Positions 52,184 through 62,228 of a DNA stretch of 64,000 nt are shown one piece after another (positions within the stretch are counted from its first letter, which is position 1; each line of letters begins with the position of its first letter). The position numbers were made by a program, and so were the translations under genes. This stretch comes from Undaria pinnatifida (lineage: Eukaryota > Sar > Phaeophyceae > Laminariales > Alariaceae). The notes below the pieces were generated by a model. That model was not told the origin of the DNA. It saw only the letters and a program-made list of their open reading frames with translations, and searched no databases. The DNA lies in NCBI GenBank assembly GCA_012845835.1, contig JABAKD010000023.1:496001-560000 (forward strand). Reading direction: 5' to 3'.

Positions 52184-53180
52184 GCAAACGCGGAATGAAT
52201 TACAAAGAAGTGTGTTATTCCGTGTGCACTCTACGACTCGCGAGTAGGGGGGGGGCGGGGAGGTGAGACTACATTTGTGATAACGGGTCAACTAGCAGTT
52301 TGTGCTGGAGGCTGGCGTCGAGAGTTCGTGTCGCCAGTTGGGTTGGGAGTTGACTCGTGTTTACGGATGTTAGCGGGGGGTTGCCGGCGGAGCAGCCCCG
52401 GGGTATTCCCATCTCCAACCCCTCTCTCCGGGCGGGGGGTTGCGCATTAATACAGTACAACTTCCAAAAGCAAAGTGCAAACCGCTGATTTCTGGCCTCG
52501 ATTGTTTCTGAGAACCCAGAAATAACGATGATTTCTGGTCCCATAGTGGATGGGTTTTATTTTTGGTGTCGGTGATCCCTTTGAAAGAGAGAAATTATCG
52601 CTCAAAATATTTGCCATAATAATTGGTCTAAAGGCAATAGACGGGGGGTCCGAATAAGGTAAATGTTGGTAGTGCCCGGGTCACTTCGTGAATGGTATGT
52701 GTTAGTGTGTAGAATGTACAACAGTGCTTGGTGTTAGTGGTGCTGGCCAACGTATTAACGTTGTGTTAGGGCGTTGTGTCTAACACTCCATTAGGCGTAA
52801 CACAGCGGTGTTGGGGTGTTACACGTCCAACGCTGCGTAGACAGTAAAATAATGTTATCATGTTAGCAAAATCTGCGGACATCGATCTGGGCATTGTTTT
52901 AGTGATAATGTACGTCTATGGTGTGAATGCCTACGAAGAATAGCTACCGTGTCAGTACAAGGACGGAGCACCCCGTAACATAACGTTATTGTTGTACCAG
53001 AGGTGGGCGGGATCTAACCCTAACATAACGTTAAGGCGTGTGCACTTTCGTGGGTGTTACCGCGATACCGTGATTGCTCCTGACGTGCTAACACTATGTT
53101 AGGACGTGGCCAAGCGCCTACGTTAGGCCCCATAATGTAGATAGGTGATATCCGAGTGTTATGTTATCCTAGGTGTGAAA
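52184..53180 (+). other. 3' non-coding region of the DIRS-like element, TAACGTTATGTTAGG-type words
   Basis: A G-run and a GC-rich piece (52240-52440) are followed by AT-rich sequence (52450-52660). After that, 52700-53170 repeats words such as TGTTAGGGCG, AACATAACGTTA, GTAACACAGCGGTG and CTAACACTATGTTAGG at irregular spacing and on both strands. These may be recombination or terminal sequences of the element. I could not find matching copies at its left side, so the element's ends are undefined. Confidence 0.4.
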
Positions 53181-53412
53181 GTTCACACCCACCACCTTCG
53201 ACGAAAAGCCAGTAGCACGACGAGCAACACACCTCAAAGCGCTACCGATACCAAACATCAACAACACGAGAAAGAGCTTTGTAAATACTGTTATATAATC
53301 CCACGTGGCTTGGGATTGCAGATTGACGTTGTTAACGGTTTTCCATCTTGGTAGGCAATTGACCCTCAGGGGACAGGCCGGGTCGACATACACGCGCATC
53401 CGTATACAGCTA

Positions 53413-53614
53413 TAGTACTTTATAGCTTGCGCTGCCGGGGTTGTAACGAGGACCGCTGATAGGGACAGCTCACGCTATCCCTACAATGGGACCCGAAGGG
53501 TGCGTTAGCTAGCGTTGGGCTGCGAAAACAACTGAGTTAAATCGACACACGACGCGTATGAAAATACGTGGAAGTGTGGTGAGCTTAAGCTTTATTTTGC
53601 CCCATCCGCCGGAG
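53413..53614 (-). repeat. 200-bp dispersed repeat, right member of a distant inverted pair
   Basis: On the plus strand it starts GCTGCCGGGGTTGTAACGAG and ends TTTATTTTGCCCCATCCGCC, followed by GGAGGATTAAAAAG. It is the reverse complement, about 90 percent identical by eye, of 13797-13992. The partners are 39.4 kb apart. Here it follows the 3' region of the DIRS-like element by about 230 bp. Confidence 0.7.
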
Positions 53615-53619
53615 GATTA

Positions 53620-54650
53620 AAAAGAAAAAAAAAATGTAGGCAGTCTCGACCAATTTCAGTAGAAATACGACGACCACCACATCAGGGAGAACTACGTACC
53701 ACCGACGAACACACACCTCCCAACATCGTCTGCGCGTTGAAACGCGCGCACAGTGCTTCCAACCGGCGCATAGTACGAACCAACGAATAGTGTACAACGG
53801 CAGTACCTGGTAGGGTGCCGGTCCTGAATAGCACCGGCGGCCTAACGAAGGCGCCTGAATGGTAGCTCGGCCAGCTGGGAACAACCAATAGTGGCAGTGC
53901 ATGAAGTAGTAGGGCTACCGCCGTAGTTGCCGTTGTAAGGCCGGCATTCCCGGCTGTCACATTCCGGCACTTCGCCTAGGTTTCGTACTTTCATGTCTTT
54001 TCTTAACTTCAAGGCTCAACTTCCGGTATATACCAGTATACTCCTATGGACGGGTCGATACTACTGCTGTAGGTCCAACGCAAAATACGTTTAAAAAACT
54101 GCTGCTGTTGTAGAGTAAGTGTGTTGACGTCGCGTTCTCTTTAGTTCGCGTTTCGGCGTAAGCCGTCAGCCCTTTTACGTACGTACGTACGTAGATAGCA
54201 TCTATTAACTGACGTCTAAGATCACGACCAACCAGCAAATTCGCTTCCATCGACCCGTTTCCGTTGTCCGATGGTCTTGGAATCGCATAAACTTAACGTT
54301 GCGCGTCAGCGCAGAAACCTTGCAAGCAGATGCGGTCGGCTGGATTTGATGTCATTTGTCACAACCTCGAGTTGGACAGCAGTGCGTCACGGAACGGCAA
54401 CCTCGAGATGACATTATCAGAGCAGGCCGAACATTAATTATTGTGACGTGCGGTGTCCCTCATTTTCGAATACGCACGGACCGAAGTTATACAATCGCAC
54501 CTGCTCAGTTTGTTATTTTTGTTCTTATTTTACATCAGAACGATGTTGTTCGCGGCTCTCTCGCAGAAACTGAACTCGTCCAATAAATAAATGGTGAAGT
54601 TGAAATGTACAGGAGCATAAACCTCCTAAATAAATTAAAAATAACATGAA
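53620..54650. other. No gene recognised
   Basis: Unremarkable mixed sequence. There is a (TACG)n run at 54177-54193 and a TACCTGG motif near 53807. No splice-bounded frame with protein character is evident. Confidence 0.5.
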
Positions 54651-54654
54651 TCTT

Positions 54655-55135
54655 CCTAGTCCTTTTTTTCTTTTTTCTCTTTTGTCCTTTTTCGCTTTTT
54701 TGTCTTTTCTTTCCTTTATTTATCTTCTTTTCTTTTATAATTTTCTTTTCTTTTCTTTGTTTCTTTTTCCCAATTGACTGGCGTCTGTCGTGCGTATATG
54801 TAGTGATCGGTACTACGTGCAATATACCTGGTATACGTGGTACTCTTTCTTGGGTGGCAAGCGGTACAGACTATATAGTCGGTTTTTCCAGGCGCGAATA
54901 GTGAGACGTATGCACCAGTTATGGACCTAGCACATCGTAGGCTGACTCCCGATTTCACTTCTTATATGTTTCTGGTGAAGGCATAAATTGCGTCAGCTGT
55001 GATACATGCGTGTACCACCTTTGATTTGCTCGCATTGTTTCCCCATGTTGGGTATTCCTCAGCTCCAGAGTGACTGGAGCCTGTCCTGTAACCACGGACT
55101 TGATTGTGCGAGGTAATGTGAGAACAAAAACAACG

Positions 55136-55213
<78 letters not shown>

Positions 55214-55215
55214 CG
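54655..55215 (+). mobile_element. SINE family A, full-length copy with a long (AAC)n tail
   Basis: The pyrimidine tract at 54660-54770 is followed by CCCAATTGACT, GTCGTGCGTATATGTAG, the family body, GCTCCAG-AGTGA-CTGGAGC and CCTGTAACCACGGACTTGAT. The tail at 55137-55213 is about 25 uninterrupted AAC/CAA units, the longest in the window, pointing to recent insertion or later expansion. Confidence 0.85.
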
Positions 55216-55334
55216 ACTTTTATTCCCGAATGCTGTATTATTAGTAACATATTATATCACTAGTGACACTGTATTCGTACGTACTGCCCCCGATTTTAAA
55301 GCAGACTGGTTAAACCAAATAAACCACCTGCCAT

Positions 55335-55490
55335 ACTTACGATAGAGCAGTATAATAGTGGAAACTACAGCAGCAGTAATAAAAACGTACGAAGTATTAA
55401 TTAGACTAGATATGATGTCAGATCTAGCTCAAAATTCCCCACTTAATGAAGTACAAGTGTACCAACACTAACTGTTGTAACGGAGAACAA
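55335..55490 (+). repeat. Dispersed repeat J, copy 1
   Basis: ATAGAGCAGT, GTGGAAACTACAG, TATTAATTAGA, GATATGATGT.AGATCTAGC, TCAAAATTCCCCAC and ACCAACACTAAC occur in this order and again at 62098-62225. No coding role is seen. Confidence 0.75.
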
Positions 55491-55651
55491 CAAAAAATGT
55501 ACTTTAAAGTACATATCGATGCTAGTCGATGCAGTGGACGAGGGAACAAGGGCCGAAGTCTCGCCTCGAAACATAAAAATAAATGCTGGTACAATGTATG
55601 TATTGTGTCCTATGATACGTATGATATCGCATTGAGGAGTTGGGGGAGATT

Positions 55652-55970
55652 TTTTTTTTTTTTTCCCTCACACTTTTACTTTCAAGCTTCTGGACAAGCC
55701 GTGGTCACAGGTGTCGTCCCTTCTCTCCCCCGGTTCTTGCCTTCACTTTTTATCGCGCATAGGGTTCAGCAATCCCACTGCTCGTCGATTTTTTCATCGA
55801 GAGTGTTGCTAACTCACGCTCTCGCGCTTTCCGCAAGTCAATTTGTGCACAAGAAAAAGTCCCAACGAATTTATACGCGTATGCACTCGGCGGGGTTCGA
55901 ACTCACGAAACTGACCTATAATACCAGGCTCGAGGATAACCTGATACGCCACCGGGGCGATTTCTTTGTA
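55652..55970 (-). mobile_element. SINE family B, full-length copy
   Basis: From right to left (element sense): head GCCCCGGTGGCGTATCAGG with an A-box-like word, GTGAGTTCGAACCCCG as B box, the Lys-anticodon-free middle GGGACTTTTTCTTG, TTGACTTGCGGAAAGCGCGA, the hairpin-like CGATGAAAAAATCGACG, the core ACACCTGTGACCACGGCTTG (GACGACACC... here), and an A tail shown as the T-run at 55651-55665. Confidence 0.85.
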
Positions 55971-56249
55971 GCGACACCCTGGATCCGAGATAAGTTTCAA
56001 AATATGACTCCGCCAAGATGCTGGAGAGAGTGTTTTGCGTGGTTTGTCCTACGCCAGGGTGCCAGGAATACCGCATTACAGCAGCAGCACACCTATCCAC
56101 ATATATAGTCTGATATAGCAACAGCGAGAAACAGGATGATAGCAAGCAAAACAAGTTAAGGTTGCAGGGAAATATAAAATTTAGCAATGAATGCGCAGGC
56201 GTACCCTTTTATATATTATATAAGAAGCCTAGCCTGAGGCGGCATTCCT

Positions 56250-56752
56250 CGCTGTTGTTGTTGTTGTTGTTCTGACATTACCTCGCACAATCAAGTCCGT
56301 GGCCACAGGACAGGCTCCAGTCACTCTGGAGCTGAGGAATACCCCAGGGAAAACACAAGCAAACCAAAAGTGGTAGACTACACGCATATATCCACAGCTG
56401 ACGCAATTCATGCCTCCACCAGAAACAGATAAAAGTGAAATCGAGAATCAGCCGACCATGTGCCAGGTCCATACTGGTGCATACGTGTCACTACTCGCGC
56501 CTGGCAAACCGACTACACCGCTTGCCACCCAAGAAAAAGACTACCACGTATATGTTGCACGTAGTATTTATCACTACGCATACCCACCACAGACGCAAGT
56601 CAACTGGAAAAAAGACGCAAAAAAAGGAAAGAAGATAACGTAAAGGAAATAAAAGACAAGAAAGCGAAAAAGGAAAAAAGGAAAGGACAGGAAAGACAAG
56701 AAAAGTAACAAAACACAAGACAAGAAGAAAAAAAAAAAAAAAAAAAAAATGT
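56250..56752 (-). mobile_element. SINE family A, full-length copy
   Basis: The (AAC)n tail (as GTT) at 56250-56273 is followed by the 3' hairpin and core in reverse (CTCCAGTCACTCTGGAGC). Next come the body to GTCAACTGG near 56605 and a purine tract to an A-run at 56729-56749, which is the 5' pyrimidine tract in element sense. Confidence 0.8.
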
Positions 56753-56913
56753 CATACTAGCAGACCCTCTAGGAACCGGCTAAAGACGGCATTGGGCTTA
56801 TAGAGGGTATCAAGTGCATCATCAATGGCACTGGGGAGAGAACGCAACATGACGAAGAAGTCAAGGCCGTCTTGTGCTCTATCTTGTGCCGGCTATTGGA
56901 AGGCCCACAAATT

Positions 56914-57573
56914 TCAAGACGATGATGGCCAGATCCAGACTTTAGTATCTTGGGCATGACGACCCCCCCCCCCCCCCCCTCCCCCTCCTCCACTCCCCCC
57001 CCCCCCCCTCCCCCCTCTACCCAGCCGCTTAGAAATGCCGACGGTGGATGGCGCTGCCGCAGCCTTTGCGCGTCGCTCTGCAGCTTTGCGTCTCTTCGAT
57101 TCATGCCAATTCTGAATGAACAACTCGGCTCCCTCCTCTACTCGTCGAAACCATCTGCCGGCCTTCTGAGGGCCTATGCTGTTTGTGCCCTTGAAAGCAA
57201 GTGTGCGAACGCTGTAGGTACCCACGACGAGTTCCCCTGCTCTCAACCTAGCCCTTGCAGCTGTGCGAATTTTCTGAGTAGCCCTTCGAATCCTCCTGCG
57301 TCTCCTCCTCCTCTTCTTCCGAGCATCCGATTTCCTCCCTTCCACCTTCCGTTTTCCCAGACAGAGTATTTCCCCCTCTCCGTCTCCCTTCGCCCAGCCC
57401 GGTTCTCGCCTAAAAGATAAATGCCAACGTGAAGGGGGCAGCAGTCCCGACACGCCACGTCCATCTCCTTCCCGACTTTGGTGCTTGCTCACGTGGGTTC
57501 GATCCTCCCTTCTCTGTTCGATACGAACCTCACGCTTTCCGCGTCGGTGATGCGACACTGCGTCCGCAGGCAT
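56914..57573 (-). pseudogene. LINE endonuclease ORF fragment with an internal deletion
   Basis: The minus-strand frame has a basic N-terminus (RRKKRRRRRRRIRRATQ), then LRAGELVVGTYSVRTLAFKG, the start of an APE-type endonuclease (first beta strand with the conserved Asn position here Ser, then the TL..G motif). The next residues should include the catalytic Glu of an LQE motif, but the frame passes instead to WFRRVEEGAELFIQNWHESK and RRKAAERRAKAAA, which looks like a different part of the same kind of element. Such elements supply the machinery that SINEs use. A C-run (G in sense) near 56963-57010 ends the frame in poly-Gly. Confidence 0.55.
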
Positions 57574-57924
57574 GGCTGCTGCTGCGTTAAAAAATTCCGC
57601 GAGGAAACACTTCCTTATTAATCATGGGTGTCCTGTACAGCTTCGCTGTATAGACTATGGTATTATAGGGTATGTGAACCCAGATAAGAATCTCTTATGT
57701 CTGACCGGGCTGGAGACTTCTTGCGAAAGGCAAAATGAAAAGGGCGTGTGTGTCGTGCATCATATTTCCAATGTTCCACAATGTTTTATTTTCGTGTACA
57801 CCTCGAGCCTGAAACTGTGAACTTTTCAAGCCAAGCTAATGTACTTTTTTGAGTCAAATAATTTTAAAAGCCAAATTCTAACGTGCTTTCTGTCGCGTAC
57901 TGTATGTACCAGGTATGTTATACA

Positions 57925-58255
57925 GCCGGTCGCCCCGGTGGCGTATCAGGTTATCCTCGAACCTGGTATAGGTCAGTTTCGTGAGTTCGAACCCCGCCGA
58001 GTGCATACACTCGTATTAACTCGTCGGGACTTTTTCTTGCGCACAAATTGACTTGCGGAAAGCGCGATAAGCGTGAGTTAGCAACAACACTCGATGAAAA
58101 ATCGACGAGCAGTGAGATCGCTGAACCCTATGTTCGATACAAATTGAAGGCAAGAACCGGGGGGAAGAAGGGATGACACCTGTGACCACGGCTTGTCCAG
58201 AAGCTGGAAAGTGAAAGTGTGAGAAAAAAGAAATAAATAAATAAATAAATAAAAT
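57925..58255 (+). mobile_element. SINE family B, full-length copy
   Basis: Head GGTCGCCCCGGTGGCGTATC with a TGGCGTATCAGG A-box-like word and GTGAGTTCGAACCCCG as B box, spaced as in a tRNA gene. The body has GACTTTTTCTTG, TTGACTTGCGGAAAGCGCGA, ACTCGATGAAAAATCGACGA, GAACCCTATG and GATGACACCTGTGACCACGG. The tail is AAAAAAGAAATAAATAAATA. A tRNA-derived head, unrelated body and A-rich tail define a pol III SINE mobilised by a LINE. Confidence 0.9.
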
Positions 58256-58434
58256 GGTATGGCAACAGACACGTTGTGCTATGCCGTAACCGGCCTTCTC
58301 TCACGAAACCGCCATGGATTCAAATGCATTGGTTTTAAACTATTGTAGGAAATCATATTGGAAACAGGGTGTCGCGTCCCGCACTGCGGTCAGTATATCA
58401 GCTATTGAATTTCTCCATCTTCACCAACTTTTAG

Positions 58435-58545
58435 CTTTAGATTCTTGTGCGTGCTCTTTCAAATTGAACTGATACTTCCACCCATCTACACCCAGCACAA
58501 GCACAGGGTCGGTGTTGATCAGGGTTGGTGCTGCTCCGCCATTGA
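58435..58545 (-). mobile_element. SINE family H, diverged fragment
   Basis: TTCAAATTGAACTGATACTT, CCACCCATCTACACCCAGCA and CAAGCACAGGG resemble, in reverse, the GTGCTGGATGTCGACGAGTAG and GTTTAATGTGAA region of family H. The AC tail is not preserved. Confidence 0.4.
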
Positions 58546-59709
58546 GAGGAAGGAGATCTGCGATCGCTAACTACGAGAAAGAGATACAGCAGTGGATAGC
58601 CATTGAAAATACAGCAATCAAGGTGATTTGGCCATTCAATGCCAATCGCAATGTGAGCACGCGGGCGAAACACAGAAAAAACTGTGGAAACCAGCACACC
58701 AGACTATTTTCAGCAAACTAGGGGGTCGTGATTGTTAGAGGGCGCGATGAGGAGGATGGCAGATCTTCGGGGGGGGGGTGACATCGATTGAAGTCATAAG
58801 TCATAGCTCACCTCTTTGGGAGAGCCCGGATTGACAGCTCGATGCTCTCGTCCGTTCACGGTCTGCTTCCCCTCGCTCTATTGGCTTTTGTGTATCTCCT
58901 TCCCTCGCCTTATGACGAACGCTCAATGCGAGTCTAAAGCCAACTACATAGACTACTATATAATATTACAGCAGTATTAAAAAAAAGCACTTCCTCCTCC
59001 CTACAACGAAGCAAGTCCGATAAACACGCGTCGCGAGCGAGCGTCGATTTTTAAGTTTTTTTTTTTTTCCTCGGCTGTTGTCTTGCTTTCCCCTCCGTCC
59101 TTGTCTCTGGCTGGGGCCGTATGCCAGTAGGGTGTTGACGACCTGCGGTTTTAGCTTAGCGTACCGATACTTCGCTATATTGCCCGATGTACGCCGGAAA
59201 CTGGCAGTTTAATTCTATTATGATAGGAGAGGTGCTTGGCTTTACAAGAGGAGTACCTCTCGTCTCTGTTTCTCAAAACCGCGAAGCAGCAGAAGAAACA
59301 GCAGAAGAATTGCATTACTCCCGTACGTATAGTCTGCCATACTGCAGTCGTATACAAGTTTACGCACGAGTAGTTTTGAAAACTTCGAACGTGTCACGCT
59401 TTGTGGTGGTCTTCGTTTCATGGTCGCTCATGATTCCTGCTCTTCGCGCTGGTCGCCCGATGGTTCTGTCCGCCTGCCCCAGCTATTGTCAAGACCAAAC
59501 ACCCTTGGTAACAGGCTGACCACTTTTTTGACAACATGGTTGGTGCACACTTCGTGCAAGAATTATAAAGTTGCACCGTGCATTGGTTGTTGCGTTTCAT
59601 TGAGTTAGGGTCAGGGTATACATATTCTAGAAAGTATGTCAACCATGTTGTCGAAAAGGCGGTAAGGTGTCCTCATTGGAAAAGTTGAACGACAGGCCAT
59701 CATATGATA

Positions 59710-60028
59710 CCGGTCGCCCCGGTGGCGTATCAGGTTATCCTCGAGCCTGGTATAGGTCAGTTTCGTGAGTTCGAGCCCCTCCAAGCGCATACTCGTATAA
59801 ATTCGTTGGGACTTTCTCTTGTGGACAAATTGACTTGCGGAAAGCGCGAGAGCGTGAGAGCTAGCAACACTCGATGAACAATCGACGAGCAGCGGGACTG
59901 CTGAGCCCTATGCGCGATAAAAATTGAAGGCAAAAACCGGGGAGGAGAGGGGATGACACCTGTGACCACGGCTTGTCCAGAAGCTGGAAAGTAAAAGTGC
60001 GAACAAAAAAAAAAAAGAAAAAAAAAAT
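59710..60028 (+). mobile_element. SINE family B, full-length copy
   Basis: Nearly collinear with the copy at 57925, with the same tRNA-like head (TGGCGTATCAGG; GTGAGTTCGAGCCCC), body and core. It ends in an A-rich tail at 60003-60028. No clear target duplication was seen. Confidence 0.9.
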
Positions 60029-60194
60029 GACAAAAGTTTAAAGAGAGTTAGTGTGCAGCCGCCGGGACGTTGCACGTACGTCCGTGCAAGGTTTTCTAGA
60101 TTTGCACGTACCTAAAACAACTGAATTATTGTATTGCGGCTCCCTATGTGCAGGTCCGCAAAAACGACGGTTGCCCTGGCCGGACCAACCCGAC

Positions 60195-60245
60195 CGCAGA
60201 CCTGACCCTAACCCGATCGCTAACCCCAACCCTAACCCTTTGGGG
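60195..60245 (+). repeat. Short CCCTAACCC-type tract
   Basis: CTGACCCTAACCCGATCGCT and AACCCCAACCCTAACCCTTT resemble a few telomere-type repeats. Five irregular units in the middle of a contig are too few to claim an interstitial telomere. Confidence 0.4.
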
Positions 60246-60347
60246 GGTCCGAGGTCTGCTCTCGAGGTCGACAGGGGCAGTATTGAGCTTACGTGCAAAT
60301 CTGAGAACCTTGCACGTACGTACGTGAAATTTTACGCCCGGGGGGGC

Positions 60348-60436
60348 AACAACAACAACAACAACAACAACAACCTAACAACAACAACAACAACAACAAC
60401 AACAAAACCAAAACAACAACTACAACAACAACAACG
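60348..60436 (+). repeat. (CAA)n microsatellite
   Basis: About 28 CAA/ACA triplets with small interruptions. It may be the tail of a lost family A SINE, but the family A 3' hairpin is not upstream. Confidence 0.9.
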
Positions 60437-60594
60437 ATGTATCATACCTACCTACTCGCTACTGCAGCCCCTTACCGGCGCCGAAGACTGCAGAGATGCA
60501 CATGGCGTTCGCCGTGTCCTAAACATTAAAGACGGAGGTGCTCGACCCCACCTAGCCGTTGAGAATGATCCACACCCAAACCGCTCCGGCTTAC

Positions 60595-60740
60595 CTGGAA
60601 GCGGAACGGGGGCGCGAGGGGAGCGGAGGGCGTACGGGGGGCAAACCAAAGCTGATCTCAACGCTGGTGTCCCCGGCCCTGTCGCGCCCCGTTACCATCA
60701 AGACCCGCGCAGAGCTCAGTAAACCCCTGGTTCAGAGACG
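60595..60740 (-). CDS. Possible exon, unknown protein
   Basis: On the minus strand a GAACCAG acceptor near 60736 and a strong TTCCAG|GTAAGC donor (60595) bound an open GC-rich frame: LLSSARVLMVTGRDRAGDTS, VEISFGLPP, RPPLPSRPRSAS. The strong donor is the main evidence. It faces the opposite way to the frame at 60753-61307, so at most one of the two may be real. Confidence 0.35.
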
Positions 60741-60752
60741 TTACGGGCGAGT

Positions 60753-61307
60753 GTGGGACGCGCACACCGCCTAGCCTTCCCCCTGTACCGTGATGCTGGC
60801 GTGCTTCTTACCCCGCCATTCAACACTACTGGGAAGTACCTTCAGGCCCTTCGACTGACAAAAAAGGGTGGACGGACGCGGATTACCGAGCGGCAAAAAG
60901 CACTTAGCGCCTGCCACGGAGGGGGGAGGTGGAGAGCAGGTTTGACGATTGCTGGGCTGATATCAGCAAGAAGAGGGCTGTGGGAGCTGGGCGAGAGGAT
61001 CAAAGGCGCTCTGCATCGATCGGCAATTGTCGACGGTCAACTGCCCCTCGAGCGCCTGCGCGTGGATGGCCCTGCACCAAACGCCAGCAGCGCCAGTAAG
61101 CCTTCGTCCTTCGGGCGGAGCGCAGTCGCCGGCGGCGCGGACGAAGGCAAGGAGGGGGCTGGTGACGAGGTGGACGACGTGGTGGGGAACGCCGTCGGTG
61201 CAGAGGTCATGCGCTACCAAGCGTTGTTTTGTTATGCAGGCGAGCGAGGTACGCCTACTTTTTCAACGGAATCCGTTGCAAATTTGACGGGTAAACGTAT
61301 TGATTGA
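60753..61307 (+). CDS. GC-rich open frame of 184 codons, hypothetical
   Basis: The frame reads through a GC-rich island without repeats. The middle has ERIKGALHRS and LPLERLRVDG, then an acidic linker ADEGKEGAGDEVDDVVGNAV and VMRYQALFC. A GATATCAG acceptor near 60968 and a GTACGCC donor-like site near 61250 suggest the real exon might be only 60969-61249. No family is recognised. The opposite strand also has long frames here. Confidence 0.3.
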   Translation: MGRAHRLAFPLYRDAGVLLTPPFNTTGKYLQALRLTKKGGRTRITERQKALSACHGGGRWRAGLTIAGLISARRGLWELGERIKGALHRSAIVDGQLPLERLRVDGPAPNASSASKPSSFGRSAVAGGADEGKEGAGDEVDDVVGNAVGAEVMRYQALFCYAGERGTPTFSTESVANLTGKRID

Positions 61308-61607
61308 GCACGTGAAAATGGCGGGGCGTTGAGGTATGGTAGCATATCTTGTGTTGAGACTATTTTGTATTTTTTTTGGTGTTGATCTCAGTGGTGTTCA
61401 AACGAATATGAACATTTGTTGCGCTGCTTGGCTGCCCCTCTGTTGTTCTTTGCTCTGCGCTAAAATAACACCATCGCCTCTCCCTCCCTCCCTGTTTTCC
61501 TTATATAGTCTACACAATGCAGCTGGACTGAAAGGATGTGCTCTGCCTTGGTGGGGACGCACAGGCAGGCGCAAGTTTCCAAGCGTGAATTGATGCATGT
61601 TGGCTCC

Positions 61608-62025
61608 CCGGGTACTGTAACAAAGGTACCCGTACCGCGGATATTGTGCCACAGCAATCTAACTGAAGTCACAGAAGTTCCGGGTACGGGTATGGGGATC
61701 TTACAGAACTTACAGAAATTCCGGGTACGGTACGGAAGTGTTACAGAACTCACAAAAGTTCCGGGTATTGTGGAACGGGCGTACAGAGCTCACATACAAA
61801 TAAGTTATGAAATGATATACCCGTACCCCGGGTATTTGTGGCGCTCGCGGGCAGAACTTCTAAAAGTTCCGGGTCCCGGTATGAATGTCGTACAGAACTT
61901 CCAGAAGTTCCGGGTACGGGTATGAATGCCCTACAGACGTTACAGCAGAAGTTCTTTGTAGGGTAATACCCGGGTACCCCGGGTACGGTGTGTACGTACC
62001 CTACAGAACACAACCTTGTAAATTT
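61608..62025 (+). repeat. GTTCCGGGTACGGGTATG minisatellite element, copy 2
   Basis: Six or seven imperfect units (AGAAGTTCCGGGTACGGGTA, TGAATG, TACAGAACTT) end with TTTGTAGGGTAATACCCGGG, CCCTACAGAACACAACCTTG. It is collinear with 3525-3870, including the exact right boundary. Confidence 0.8.
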
Positions 62026-62097
62026 TCGTTCTGATTCATTTATATAGAACTACCACGATATTAAAGAGGCGAGAAAAAAACTAAATAAACCAGCTAC

Positions 62098-62228
62098 CAT
62101 ACATATATATGATAGAGCAGTGTAGTGGAAACTACAGTAATAAACTTATTAATTAGATATGATGTTAGATCTAGCTCAAAATTCCCCACCTACCTGAAGT
62201 AAAAATACCAACACTAACCATTATCGTG
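62098..62228 (+). repeat. Dispersed repeat J, copy 2
   Basis: The same order of blocks as at 55335-55490, slightly shorter, with TATTAATTAGATATGATGTT and AGATCTAGCTCAAAATTCCC. Confidence 0.75.

Noticed and set aside
57925-58000. tRNA genes at the heads of family B SINEs
   Set aside because: The same head occurs with the same SINE body and A-rich tail at three loci; acceptor-stem pairing and a clear anticodon loop are lacking.
60195-60245. Interstitial telomere
   Set aside because: Only a few irregular CCCTAA-like units, not a uniform tract.
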